A stretch of DNA of 64,000 nt from positions 310,001-374,000 of the forward strand of contig NZ_LQXM01000030.1 in NCBI RefSeq assembly GCF_001648555.1. Reading direction: 5' to 3'. The translations under genes and the position numbers were made by a program. This DNA comes from Rossellomorea aquimaris TF-12. Its GTDB lineage: Bacteria; Bacillota; Bacilli; Bacillales; Bacillaceae_B. Shown piece after piece: positions 43,490 through 50,419 of this stretch (within the stretch, counting starts at the first letter, position 1; the number at the start of each line of letters is the position of its first letter). Below the pieces are notes generated by a model. The model was given only the letters and a program-made list of their open reading frames with translations. It searched no databases and was not told the origin of the DNA.

Positions 43490-44138
43490 ATTGAAAGGAC
43501 TCTGCCACTTTAATCATGTCACGTTTGGATAGGGTGACATCAGATTGTCCAGGCAAGTATTCGATTTCGTATAGGATATCCCCTTCAATCCATGTCAGGC
43601 GATTGATCTTCGCAGCACCATCTGATTCATAGTAACTTCCCTTGAATTGCCCTACTTTCACTTCTTCCTGGGACAATGTCAGATTCGTATCCGGATCAAA
43701 GGACTGAAAGGTCAGTTTGAGCCTCTGCTTTTCTTTTCCCATCAAGGTAATCATATGCATCGGTCCTATTGTGTCCTCTCTCGTTTTCGTATTGACATTA
43801 TACACTTCAAAAGGGGCCTTTGTAAGAAACTTGAACTCCTTACCAAGTGATGCCGGTCGGTCAGAAGACTCGTATTGATAGATGGGCGCGCTGGCATTAT
43901 TTCCGTCAATGAGCCCTAATTGCGTTCCACCAAAATAGACGAAGACAGAAAGGCATGCCACAACGAACAGAAAAGACATTAAAGGAGCAAAGACTGGTCT
44001 TTTATTGAAAGAAAACGACTTGGATGAAGACTTCGAATGAATCTCATTTAAGATATTTTCTCTCATCTTATTGGTAAAACCGTGTCCTTTAAAGGTCTCT
44101 TCTTTCATTAAACCTCGTAAATGTTTAAGCTCATCCAT
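43488..44138 (-). CDS. ECF anti-sigma factor with DUF4367-like sensor domain (pair 2)
   Basis: A 216-residue single-span protein: cytoplasmic N-terminus (1-48, with TFKGHGFTNKMRENILNEI similar to pair 1), one span at about 49-69 (FAPLMSFLFVVACLSVFVYFGG) and an extracytoplasmic domain. The C-terminal part of that domain (RLTWIEGDILYEIEYL ... LSKRDMIKVAESFQ) matches the DUF4367 pattern. It overlaps the sigma gene by eight bases exactly as at pair 1. A neighbouring lipoprotein (45110-45577) carries the same domain, suggesting both bind or sense the same envelope ligand. Confidence 0.8.
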   Translation of the reverse strand: MDELKHLRGLMKEETFKGHGFTNKMRENILNEIHSKSSSKSFSFNKRPVFAPLMSFLFVVACLSVFVYFGGTQLGLIDGNNASAPIYQYESSDRPASLGKEFKFLTKAPFEVYNVNTKTREDTIGPMHMITLMGKEKQRLKLTFQSFDPDTNLTLSQEEVKVGQFKGSYYESDGAAKINRLTWIEGDILYEIEYLPGQSDVTLSKRDMIKVAESFQ

Positions 44139-44679
44139 TCTTATACACCTCGTTTCGTTTAATCGTTGAACCGAGTAATGCCTTCCCTCTTGTCAGTCGG
44201 GTCTTCACTGTATTGGTGTTTATATTCATACAGGCACCAATCTCGGAAAGCTTCATTTCTTCAAAATAATATAAAAAGATAATTTCTCGATATTTGATGG
44301 GCAGGGATAAGACCTTTTGGATCAGCTCTGAATTCCGTTCTTTTTCAATCACGGTTTGTTCAGGTGCTCCCATCTTTCCTTTGACCATATCATTAATCTT
44401 ATTGGATATACTGACCATCCTCGTATCCCACCGTCTTAAATAATCCTTACAGTGGTTAACGGCGACGCTGATAATCCATGTTTTAAGGGTAGATTCCTCG
44501 CGAAAGGTATCCATCTTTTGATAGAACTTGATGAAAATCTCCTGTGTCAGATCCTCGGCCAGGCTATGCTCCTTCACATAGGAATAGACAATATAATAGA
44601 CATCATTTCCATATTCCGTCATGGCTTTCTCAAGTAGTCGATCCTTCTCTGATTTAGAAACATTCCTTGGTTGCTCCAT
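44131..44679 (-). CDS. ECF RNA polymerase sigma factor (pair 2)
   Basis: A 182-residue ECF sigma factor: region 2 as VYYIVYSYVKEHSLAEDLTQEIFIKFYQKMDTF...STLKTWIISVAVNHCKDYLRRWDTR, region 4 as LPIKYREIIFLYYFEEMKLSEIGACMNINTNTVKTRLTRGKALL. It is a close paralogue of the sigma at 5974-6519, sharing gene order, overlap length and upstream promoter pattern. An AAAC-N17-CGTC promoter sits 42 bases before the ATG. Confidence 0.93.
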   Translation of the reverse strand: MEQPRNVSKSEKDRLLEKAMTEYGNDVYYIVYSYVKEHSLAEDLTQEIFIKFYQKMDTFREESTLKTWIISVAVNHCKDYLRRWDTRMVSISNKINDMVKGKMGAPEQTVIEKERNSELIQKVLSLPIKYREIIFLYYFEEMKLSEIGACMNINTNTVKTRLTRGKALLGSTIKRNEVYKNG

Positions 44680-44720
44680 TAGCTAAAACTCACCTGCTTT
44701 ATCTGTATCTCTGTTAATAT

Positions 44721-44747
44721 GACGTATCACTGAGGAAAAAAGTTTGG
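44721..44747 (-). promoter_or_regulatory. probable autoregulatory ECF promoter of sigma pair 2
   Basis: Minus strand: CCAAAC (44742-44747), a 17-base spacer beginning TTTTTTCC, then CGTC (44721-44724). It matches the pair 1 promoter (TCAAAC-TTTTTCC...-CGTC). Confidence 0.6.
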
Positions 44748-44817
44748 ATTTTTTTACAAATTCATCAAAATACCCTGAGGTTGGTGTTGTAAATAAACCT
44801 CTCTTTCAAGTGAACAT

Positions 44818-44835
44818 AATACCAATTATTTCAAA
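44818..44835 (-). promoter_or_regulatory. 18-bp motif TTTGAAATAATTGGTATT, copy 2
   Basis: One mismatch to the copies at 42896 and 46559. It lies 139 bases upstream of sigma pair 2. Confidence 0.45.
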
Positions 44836-44866
44836 ATCGGTCGGCTTGCTCAAGTGAAATTTTCAT

Positions 44867-44902
44867 AAAAAAAGAGGCATATCCTGTTTTGGATAAGCCC
44901 TT
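44867..44902 (-). terminator. terminator-like hairpin upstream of sigma pair 2
   Basis: Minus strand: GGGCTTATCC, loop AAAACA, GGATATGCCTC, TTTTTTT. Confidence 0.55.
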
Positions 44903-45057
44903 TCTTCTTAAATAAGGTTATTCTTATATTGGAGGGCAAAAGGATGATAGTCCCTTCTCACAAAGCTGAAGAGAGCTTATAAACCAATTCTACTCTTACT
45001 CTCTGGATTCATTTATCCACCCTCTAGAATAAAGAACTTTTATATCTGTTAAACTAT

Positions 45058-45080
45058 AAAAAGGGCACGAATCATGCCCC
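45058..45080 (-). terminator. terminator of the DUF4367 lipoprotein gene
   Basis: Minus strand: GGGGCATGATTCGTGCCCTTTTTA. Confidence 0.75.
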
Positions 45081-45109
45081 AATCTCCCCTTAAGTGGAAT
45101 AACAACTAT

Positions 45110-45577
45110 CTACTTAAATGACTCAGCCACCCTTATCATCGTCTCTTTTGTTACTTCAGTGTCTAACCCAACCGTTTGGTAATTTAAAATATAATAATAG
45201 TCTCCCTCGGCCCAGGCTAAGTCAAGACCAGCTCGATCATCTTCTGTAAAAAAACCTTCATTTCCGTTTACCTCAACATCTTCTTTTTTGAACTCTCCAT
45301 GATATGATACATCTCCAGTGTGTACTCTTAGATTGAATATTTCTCCCTCTTTACCTTTAAACATTACGGGGTAAATGGCAGATTTGTGAGGAGGCAGCTG
45401 AAGTTCATAACCATCAACTTCCATCGGAAATTGAGTAGGTAACTTCGGTTGTATTCCTTCATTTTTCAATTCTTTCGATAGCTCTTCATTATTAAAACCT
45501 ATTAATTCCTGTCCATTATTGCATCCTGCCGTTGCAAACAATAAAACTACCAGTAAAAGCATTGTCATTTTTTTCAA
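45110..45577 (-). CDS. lipoprotein with DUF4367-like domain
   Basis: A 155-residue lipoprotein (MKKMTMLLLVVLLFATAGC; lipobox TAGC). The C-terminal LAWAEGDYYYILNYQTVGL ... VTKETMIRVAESFK is clearly related to the end of the pair 2 anti-sigma factor (LTWIEGDILYEIEYL ... LSKRDMIKVAESFQ), the DUF4367 pattern. So the sigma-controlling sensor domain also exists as a free membrane-anchored copy. An ECF promoter TGAAAC-N16-CGTA lies 26 bases upstream, so it is likely a target of an ECF sigma, perhaps as a feedback or decoy component. Confidence 0.8.
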   Translation of the reverse strand: MKKMTMLLLVVLLFATAGCNNGQELIGFNNEELSKELKNEGIQPKLPTQFPMEVDGYELQLPPHKSAIYPVMFKGKEGEIFNLRVHTGDVSYHGEFKKEDVEVNGNEGFFTEDDRAGLDLAWAEGDYYYILNYQTVGLDTEVTKETMIRVAESFK

Positions 45578-45603
45578 AAAAATCCCCCCCTGTTGTCTAA
45601 CTT

Positions 45604-45629
45604 TACGATAAAACGAATAAAAGGTTTCA
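45604..45629 (-). promoter_or_regulatory. ECF-type promoter of the DUF4367 lipoprotein gene
   Basis: Minus strand: TGAAAC (45624-45629), 16-base spacer, CGTA (45604-45607). It fits the SigW/SigX/SigM-like consensus. Confidence 0.65.
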
Positions 45630-45680
45630 ACAATTTACCTCGAAACTGCTGGTATGTTGTTTTATAACATGAGTCTATTA

Positions 45681-45808
45681 TGCTCTGGCAACCAGTACGT
45701 AGTTGATGGTGAGGAGAACTATTTCGCTTTTCGGATGTTCCGCCCATACTTTCGCAGGAGTCTACGCAGTTCCCCCTCACACATCTATAAGAGAATAAGT
45801 GACAGAGC
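45681..45808 (+). mobile_element. MITE-like element, copy 3
   Basis: Outer ends TGCTCTGGCAAC (45681) and TGACAGAGC (ending 45808), inner GATGGTGAGGAGAAC and TTCCCCCTCAC. The centre CGCTTTTCGG and ACTTTCGCAGGAGTCTACGC is shared with copy 1. It is more decayed than copy 1. Confidence 0.65.
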
Positions 45809-45922
45809 TTAATAGTGAAAATACAGTATATAATCGACCACTTTAACCTTAAAAAGGCTTTTATTGAAACAAGTAAGGTATTATACCTTTTCAAAACAAC
45901 AAATTTTAGCCTTCTGGCATTA

Positions 45923-46528
45923 CTAAAATCTTATGTTTTGGTCTAACAGAGCGCCTTCCTGAACATACTTTATTACCTTTGCACATTCATCCTTCACTCG
46001 TTTCCTTCCTATTTCCGTAAGGAACCAGTTATCCTCTCTTGTATTTTGATCTTCAGCTGGACACAAGGTGAAGTGAATCCAATCAGGCATATAGGTTCTT
46101 AAGGTTAAATGTACCCTTCTCATATGGTATGAGGTTGTTACTACTAGAATTCTTTTAATGTTGTGTAAGTGAAATTCCCTGTCTAAAACCAATAGTGATG
46201 CCAATACATTTTCTAGTGTTTGTAACGATATGGCTTCCGTTAATATATCCTTTTCAGGCACACCCAGTGCAATTGCTTCTTTTTTCAGCTCAAGAGCTTC
46301 CGGGAGTTCCTTATCTCGCCATCTAACACCACCGGAGAACAAAATTTTACCCGCTCTTCCTTCTTTATATAATTCAACTGCTTTAGGTAAGCGGTACTGA
46401 ATCGCCTTGCTGCTGCCTACAACGAAAATACAGTCTCCATTTTCATTATCATCTTCAACCCCGGAGAACAACAGCTTTGTCATTTGATCATTGGAGAGAT
46501 TTTCAACGTCTAATTTAGATATATACAT
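45923..46528 (-). CDS. YdcF-like (DUF218) protein
   Basis: A 201-residue protein of the DUF218/ElyC/SanA/YdcF family: DCIFVVGSSKAIQYRLPKAVELYKEGRAGKILFSGGVRWRD, then GVPEKDILTEAISLQTLENVLAS and ILVVTTSYHMRRVHLTLRTYMPDW. Some members act in envelope metabolism, and E. coli YdcF binds S-adenosylmethionine. This form has no membrane span. AGAGGTG precedes the ATG and the 18-bp motif copy 3 lies 30 bases upstream. Confidence 0.88.
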   Translation of the reverse strand: MYISKLDVENLSNDQMTKLLFSGVEDDNENGDCIFVVGSSKAIQYRLPKAVELYKEGRAGKILFSGGVRWRDKELPEALELKKEAIALGVPEKDILTEAISLQTLENVLASLLVLDREFHLHNIKRILVVTTSYHMRRVHLTLRTYMPDWIHFTLCPAEDQNTREDNWFLTEIGRKRVKDECAKVIKYVQEGALLDQNIRF

Positions 46529-46558
46529 TTGACACCTCTGGATTATTTTAAATAACTT

Positions 46559-46576
46559 AATTCCAATTATTTCAAA
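46559..46576 (-). promoter_or_regulatory. 18-bp motif TTTGAAATAATTGGAATT, copy 3
   Basis: Exact copy of the motif at 42896. TTGAAA could be the -35 of a promoter with TTAAAA 18 bases downstream. Confidence 0.45.
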
Positions 46577-46751
46577 AAATCACTTTTTAGACAATATGTT
46601 ATTCCATTTACCTAAATATCCTAAGATATCTCAAATCCCCGCTGCATCACAAGGGAAGATAAACGGATTTAGGTTATAAAAAATTTTCAGAATAGGATGA
46701 ATGTGAAAAATTCCTTTTCCCCCCTTTTATGACTTAAAAGGAGATGTTACA

Positions 46752-46775
46752 ATGTACAACCGTAAGCAATCTTAA
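46752..46775 (+). CDS. possible seven-codon leader ORF upstream of yflJ
   Basis: AAAAGGAG followed by ATG-TAC-AAC-CGT-AAG-CAA-TCT-TAA. It has the best ribosome binding site in the region but encodes only MYNRKQS. It lies about 70 bases before the yflJ-like start, with a small TAACTCG/CGGGTTA hairpin between. It could be a leader peptide or a remnant. Confidence 0.3.
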   Translation: MYNRKQS

Positions 46776-46843
46776 CGTAACTCGGAGCACTTCGGGTTAG
46801 TCGGAGATTCCAATCAATACTACGCAAAGAAAGGATGTTTTCA

Positions 46844-46972
46844 ATGCATATCGGAAGCAAAGGCTGGTACGTACACGAACTAAAAAAAGCAGGTGTTCGT
46901 CACTACGAAGAACGCTATGTTGAATCATACAAAAAACACGTTCTAGCAAACCTATTAGAACGTACAAAATAA
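46844..46972 (+). CDS. yflJ: DUF2639 protein (YflJ-like)
   Basis: A 42-residue protein that strongly resembles B. subtilis YflJ in length and sequence (MHIGSKGWYVHELKKAGVRH, then the VESYKKHVLANLLE region). YflJ is a tiny conserved Bacillus protein of unknown function. An AAAGGA site precedes the ATG. A perfect GAGGGACGGACCTCC palindrome with a T run lies directly downstream as the terminator. Confidence 0.85.
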   Translation: MHIGSKGWYVHELKKAGVRHYEERYVESYKKHVLANLLERTK

Positions 46973-46980
46973 TAGATACA

Positions 46981-47020
46981 AAAGAGGGACGGACCTCCCA
47001 TGGAGGTCCGTCCCTCTTTT
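46981..47020 (+). terminator. terminator built from the GAGGGACGGACCT palindrome
   Basis: AAAGAGGGACGGACCTCC and GGAGGTCCGTCCCTCTTTT form an 18-bp near-perfect stem. It is one of the GGGACGGACCT family copies. Confidence 0.8.
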
Positions 47021-47161
47021 ATTATCCTTAGATTGAAAATTGATAAAAGTAGGAAAAAAGAAACAATTGTATTTTCCATATTTTCTTTTTAGAAAACTGT
47101 TGTTGCACGGCTTTCCTGTGTGGTAAAGTAAAGAACATATTTTAAAAACTTCATACGAATT

Positions 47162-47309
47162 CCTTATATATCTATGGTGATATGGACCATAAGTCTCTAC
47201 CTGGCAGCCGTAAATTGCTAGACTATAAGGAAAGTCTTATCTATATACTGACAAAGTGTGTGGAGGCTTTCTTTATGTTGAGTAGAGATTGTCTTCATGC
47301 ACTTTTTTT
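47162..47309 (+). promoter_or_regulatory. guanine-type purine riboswitch with terminator platform
   Basis: P1 arms CCTTATA (47162) and TATAAGG (ending 47230) enclose P2 (TATGGT/ACCATA), the J2/3 AAGTCTCTACC and P3 (TGGCA/TGCTA) with loop GCCGTAAAT. The J3/1 reads GACTATA; the C at the ligand-pairing position marks guanine or hypoxanthine specificity, not adenine. A terminator follows at 47254-47309 (AAGTGTGTGGAG/CTTCATGCACTT then TTTTT). A 73-codon frame over this region is an artefact. Confidence 0.93.
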
Positions 47310-47399
47310 AATTGATTTTCAAAGAGGTCTGACATCATACAACATAATTTTCTTTTTATCAGGATTCGTTGAAGGATACATTTTAGGAGGTTTTTTACT

Positions 47400-48593
47400 G
47401 TGAGTTTAATTTATGGCGTTTTATCCCTGTTAGGCGTCCTGTTTCTAGGTTGGCTGTGGAGCAGTAATCGTTCAGCTATTCAGTGGCGTACTGTCATTAT
47501 AGGAATTTGTATGGAATTCTTACTAGTGTTATTTGTTCTAAAAGTTCCTTTCGGTCAGACTGTTTTGAAAAAAGCAGCCCTAGGGGTTCAGAAAGTCATT
47601 GATTTCAGTAATGAAGGAATTATGTTCGTTTTCGGAGGGTTCTTTGATAAAGGAACGAATATTTCTTTCGTTTTTGCCATCAATGTACTTGGTGCTATTA
47701 TTTTTATTTCTGCTCTTATCTCTGCCCTTTACTATTTGCGAATCATTCCATTCTTTGTGAAATACATTGGAATTGGATTAGGTAAAATTTTAGGAACAAC
47801 AAAGGTGGAATCCTTCAATGCCATCGGAAATTCATTTCTAGGCCTGGCTGAAGCACCATTATTAATTAAGCCCTATTTAATCAAATTAACCCGTTCTGAA
47901 CTATTTGCCGTAATGGTTGGTGGAACGGCATCAGCAAGTGGAGCGATTTTAATTGGCTATTCTTTAATGGGAATCGACATGAAATTCCTCCTTCTATCGG
48001 TCTTTAGTGTACCGATTGTTTCACTCGTTATTGCAAAAATTATGGAGCCTGAAACAGAGGAATCAAAAACGAATGGAGACATATCTTTAGGAAAAACTAC
48101 TCACACAAACGTATTCGAAGCGATTTCTGAGGGTGCTTTAAGTGGAACTCAATTAGCCATCAATATCGGTGGATTATTGATCGCCTTTATCGGAATTCTT
48201 GCTTTAGTAAACGGTCTGTTAGGTACTGTCGATACAAGTCTATCCACTGTATTTGGTTACTTGTTCTATCCTTTCGCTCTATTAGTTGGAATCCCTATGG
48301 ATGAAGCATTTCGTGCGGCCTCCATTATTGGAACCAAGCTTTCAGTTAATGAATTTGTAGCCTATAAAGAACTATCGGAAATGATGAATGACCTATCTCC
48401 AAAAACGATTGCCATTTTATCAGTAGCTCTTTGTAACTTTGCTAACTTATCTTCTATCGGTCAGTTAATCGTTGGTTTAGGATCACTTGAACCTACTCAA
48501 CGTCCAACTGTATCTAAGCTTAGTCTTAAAGCAATCGTCGCTGGAACACTGGCTAGTTTCATTACAGCTATTATCATTAGTATATTTCTATAA
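47400..48593 (+). CDS. nupG: NupG/NupC-type purine nucleoside transporter (CNT family)
   Basis: A 397-residue concentrative nucleoside transporter with about ten spans. Family motifs: VFGGFFDKGTNISFVFAINVLGAIIFISALISALYYL, ESFNAIGNSFLGLAEAPLLIKPYL, GGTASASGAILIGYSLMG and ALCNFANLSSIGQLIVGLGSLEP. The start is a GTG at 47400, nine bases after AGGAGG. The guanine riboswitch upstream matches the situation of B. subtilis nupG (yxjA), so uptake of guanosine or inosine is the likely role, switched off when guanine is abundant. Confidence 0.92.
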   Translation: MSLIYGVLSLLGVLFLGWLWSSNRSAIQWRTVIIGICMEFLLVLFVLKVPFGQTVLKKAALGVQKVIDFSNEGIMFVFGGFFDKGTNISFVFAINVLGAIIFISALISALYYLRIIPFFVKYIGIGLGKILGTTKVESFNAIGNSFLGLAEAPLLIKPYLIKLTRSELFAVMVGGTASASGAILIGYSLMGIDMKFLLLSVFSVPIVSLVIAKIMEPETEESKTNGDISLGKTTHTNVFEAISEGALSGTQLAINIGGLLIAFIGILALVNGLLGTVDTSLSTVFGYLFYPFALLVGIPMDEAFRAASIIGTKLSVNEFVAYKELSEMMNDLSPKTIAILSVALCNFANLSSIGQLIVGLGSLEPTQRPTVSKLSLKAIVAGTLASFITAIIISIFL

Positions 48594-48686
48594 TATTTTC
48601 TAATAAGATAGGTTTCTTTCAACGTCATTTAGTGAATAGTAAAAGATAGTGAACTTTTCACACTAGATTACGGAGGTTGACTCTTA

Positions 48687-49190
48687 ATGAGACAAAAAAA
48701 ATTCATGAAAGAAACGAAAACGACAAAAACGACTCACGTTCTTCCACCTGATACAAATCATCACGGAACATTATTTGGCGGGAAATTAATGGCCTATATA
48801 GATGATGTGGCATCCATTGCTGCAACTCGGCATGCACGTAAGCCAGTAGTCACTGCATCAACGGATTCTGTGGATTTCCTTAAACCTATAAAGGTTGGAG
48901 ACTCTGTTACTTTAGAGGCTATCGTTACGTACACGGGTCGAAGTTCTATGGAGGTATGCGTTAAGGTGACAACAGAAGTTCTTCTTACGGGAGAAACGAA
49001 TGTAGCAGCCATTTCCTTTTTAACCTTTGTAGCAGTTGATGGTGATAAGACGGCGGTTGTTCCTGAAATCGTTCCAGAAACAGAAGAAGAGAAATGGCTT
49101 AACGAAACGGCTCAAAACCGTGCCGAACACCGAAAAGCTAGAAAAAAGCATAGTCAAGAACTTGCCGAGTTCTTTAAAAAAGCATACTAG
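48687..49190 (+). CDS. ykhA: acyl-CoA thioesterase (YkhA-like hotdog)
   Basis: A 167-residue hotdog-fold thioesterase of the YciA/YkhA group: TTHVLPPDTNHHGTLFGGKLMAYIDDVASIAATRHARKPVVTASTDSVDFLKPI is the family core with the active-site Asn/His/Asp region. It hydrolyses acyl-CoA esters in the cytosol. A CGGAGG site precedes the ATG and a terminator follows. Confidence 0.93.
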   Translation: MRQKKFMKETKTTKTTHVLPPDTNHHGTLFGGKLMAYIDDVASIAATRHARKPVVTASTDSVDFLKPIKVGDSVTLEAIVTYTGRSSMEVCVKVTTEVLLTGETNVAAISFLTFVAVDGDKTAVVPEIVPETEEEKWLNETAQNRAEHRKARKKHSQELAEFFKKAY

Positions 49191-49197
49191 TATTCAA

Positions 49198-49242
49198 AAC
49201 AAACACTTAGAGTATTTATTACTCTGGGTGTTTGTTTTTTTT
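49198..49242 (+). terminator. terminator of ykhA
   Basis: CAAACACTTAGAGT, loop, ACTCTGGGTGTTTGTTTTTTTT. Confidence 0.8.
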
Positions 49243-49325
49243 ATTCCTTTCAAACCTTTACATTTTAATGATTCTACACTTGATACTTTTTTCCTATCAT
49301 TTTTATTGAAATACCTCTTATAATT

Positions 49326-49392
49326 AGGTCCGTCCCTCCGATAATAGAGAGGTACGAACATGTCGGGAATGTACAAACTTGTTCGGGGATTT
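49326..49392. repeat. GGTCCGTCCCTC half-element and a two-copy 19-bp direct repeat
   Basis: AGGTCCGTCCCTC (49326-49338) is followed by GTACGAACATGTCGGGA (49352) and GTACAAACTTGTTCGGGGA (49371), 19 bases apart, just before the BMP lipoprotein gene. It may be a minimal version of the period-21 arrays. Confidence 0.4.
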
Positions 49393-49421
49393 ATTATTTT
49401 ATTTTATTTGGAGGTAAAGAT

Positions 49422-50396
49422 TTGAAGAAGTTAGGGATGATATTTCTTGTTGTGATGATGGTGATGGCAGGTTGTTCACCAGCACAAGAAGAAAGCAGCA
49501 AAGAGAAACAGCATACAATTGGAATTCTTCTTTCTGATACAGGGTTAGGAGATGGTTCCTTTAATGATTCAGCCTTTCGAGGGTTAGAACGTGCTCGAGA
49601 TGAGCTAGGTATTCTATTTGATTATCGCGAGGCTCCAGACGGAAACTTTGAAGAGGCTCTTCAAGAGCTTGTGAAGCAAAAGCATGATCTTGTCATTGGA
49701 CTTGGTTTTTCCATTCAAGAGGCGATTGAAAAGGTTGCTCAAGATAATCCAAACCAACAATTTTTATTAATCGATGGTTACTCAGAACTTGATAATATTA
49801 CGTCCATTACCTTTAAAGAACATGAAGGGAGCTTTCTCGTTGGAATGGTTGCAGCCATGAAAACGAAAAGTAATACTTTAGGTTTCATAGGTGGAGCAGA
49901 TGTCCCTGTTATCCAGCGGTTTGAAAAAGGATTTGAACAAGGAGCTAAATACATCAATCCATCTATTAAAATACTTAAAGACAATGCCAATAACTTCGGT
50001 GATGCAGAAATTGGTCGTGCCCTTGCAGAGAAGCAAATGGAACAAGGAGCAGATTTTCTTTATCCAGCCGCAGGTTTTACAGGAGTCGGTGCCATTCAAG
50101 CCGCTCAACAAAAGGGGAAGTTTGCCGGCGGAGTCGATTCGGATCAATATTTCATCGCTGAGAAAGCAGTCGTCACTTCCATGGTTAAAAAGATTGATAA
50201 TGCCGTATTCAACATATCAGAGGAGTTACTCTCTGACAAAAAATCAACACAACAATCATTCGAATTAGGTCTTACAGAAGACGGTGTTGGTTTGGCACCC
50301 ATTCGTGTTCTAACTTTATCTGATGATGAAAAGAAACAGATTGAAGATGCTAAAAATAAAATTATTTCTGGAGAAATTTCCGTTAATATGCAATAA
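49422..50396 (+). CDS. BMP/Med-family substrate-binding lipoprotein
   Basis: A 324-residue lipoprotein (KKLGMIFLVVMMVMAGC; Cys lipobox) of the basic membrane protein family, whose members include the purine-nucleoside receptor PnrA/TmpC and B. subtilis Med. Typical stretches: HTIGILLSDTGLGDGSFNDSAFRGLERARDELG, DLVIGLGFSIQEAIEKVAQDNPNQQFLLIDG and GSFLVGMVAAMKTKSNTLGFIGGADVPVIQRFEKGFEQGA. The TTG start follows GGAGG. There is no ABC transporter next to it; instead a chemoreceptor gene starts 24 bases downstream, so it may deliver a ligand, perhaps a nucleoside, to that receptor. Confidence 0.9.
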   Translation: MKKLGMIFLVVMMVMAGCSPAQEESSKEKQHTIGILLSDTGLGDGSFNDSAFRGLERARDELGILFDYREAPDGNFEEALQELVKQKHDLVIGLGFSIQEAIEKVAQDNPNQQFLLIDGYSELDNITSITFKEHEGSFLVGMVAAMKTKSNTLGFIGGADVPVIQRFEKGFEQGAKYINPSIKILKDNANNFGDAEIGRALAEKQMEQGADFLYPAAGFTGVGAIQAAQQKGKFAGGVDSDQYFIAEKAVVTSMVKKIDNAVFNISEELLSDKKSTQQSFELGLTEDGVGLAPIRVLTLSDDEKKQIEDAKNKIISGEISVNMQ

Positions 50397-50419
50397 AAAC
50401 CACCTAAGGAGTAACATAT

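Larger units (their letters stand above)
44746..45057. other. 312-bp stretch without a gene
   Basis: It holds the second copy of the 18-bp motif (44818-44835) and a terminator-like hairpin on the minus strand (44867-44902: GGCTTATCC/GGATATGCC then TTTTTTT). The rest shows no coding frame or clear structure. Confidence 0.5.

Noticed and set aside
45574..45894. 106-codon minus-strand frame
   Set aside because: It runs across MITE-like element copy 3 and the ECF promoter of the lipoprotein gene; no ribosome binding site.
47182..47403. 73-codon plus-strand frame before nupG
   Set aside because: It covers the guanine riboswitch aptamer and its terminator; the RNA structure explains the sequence.
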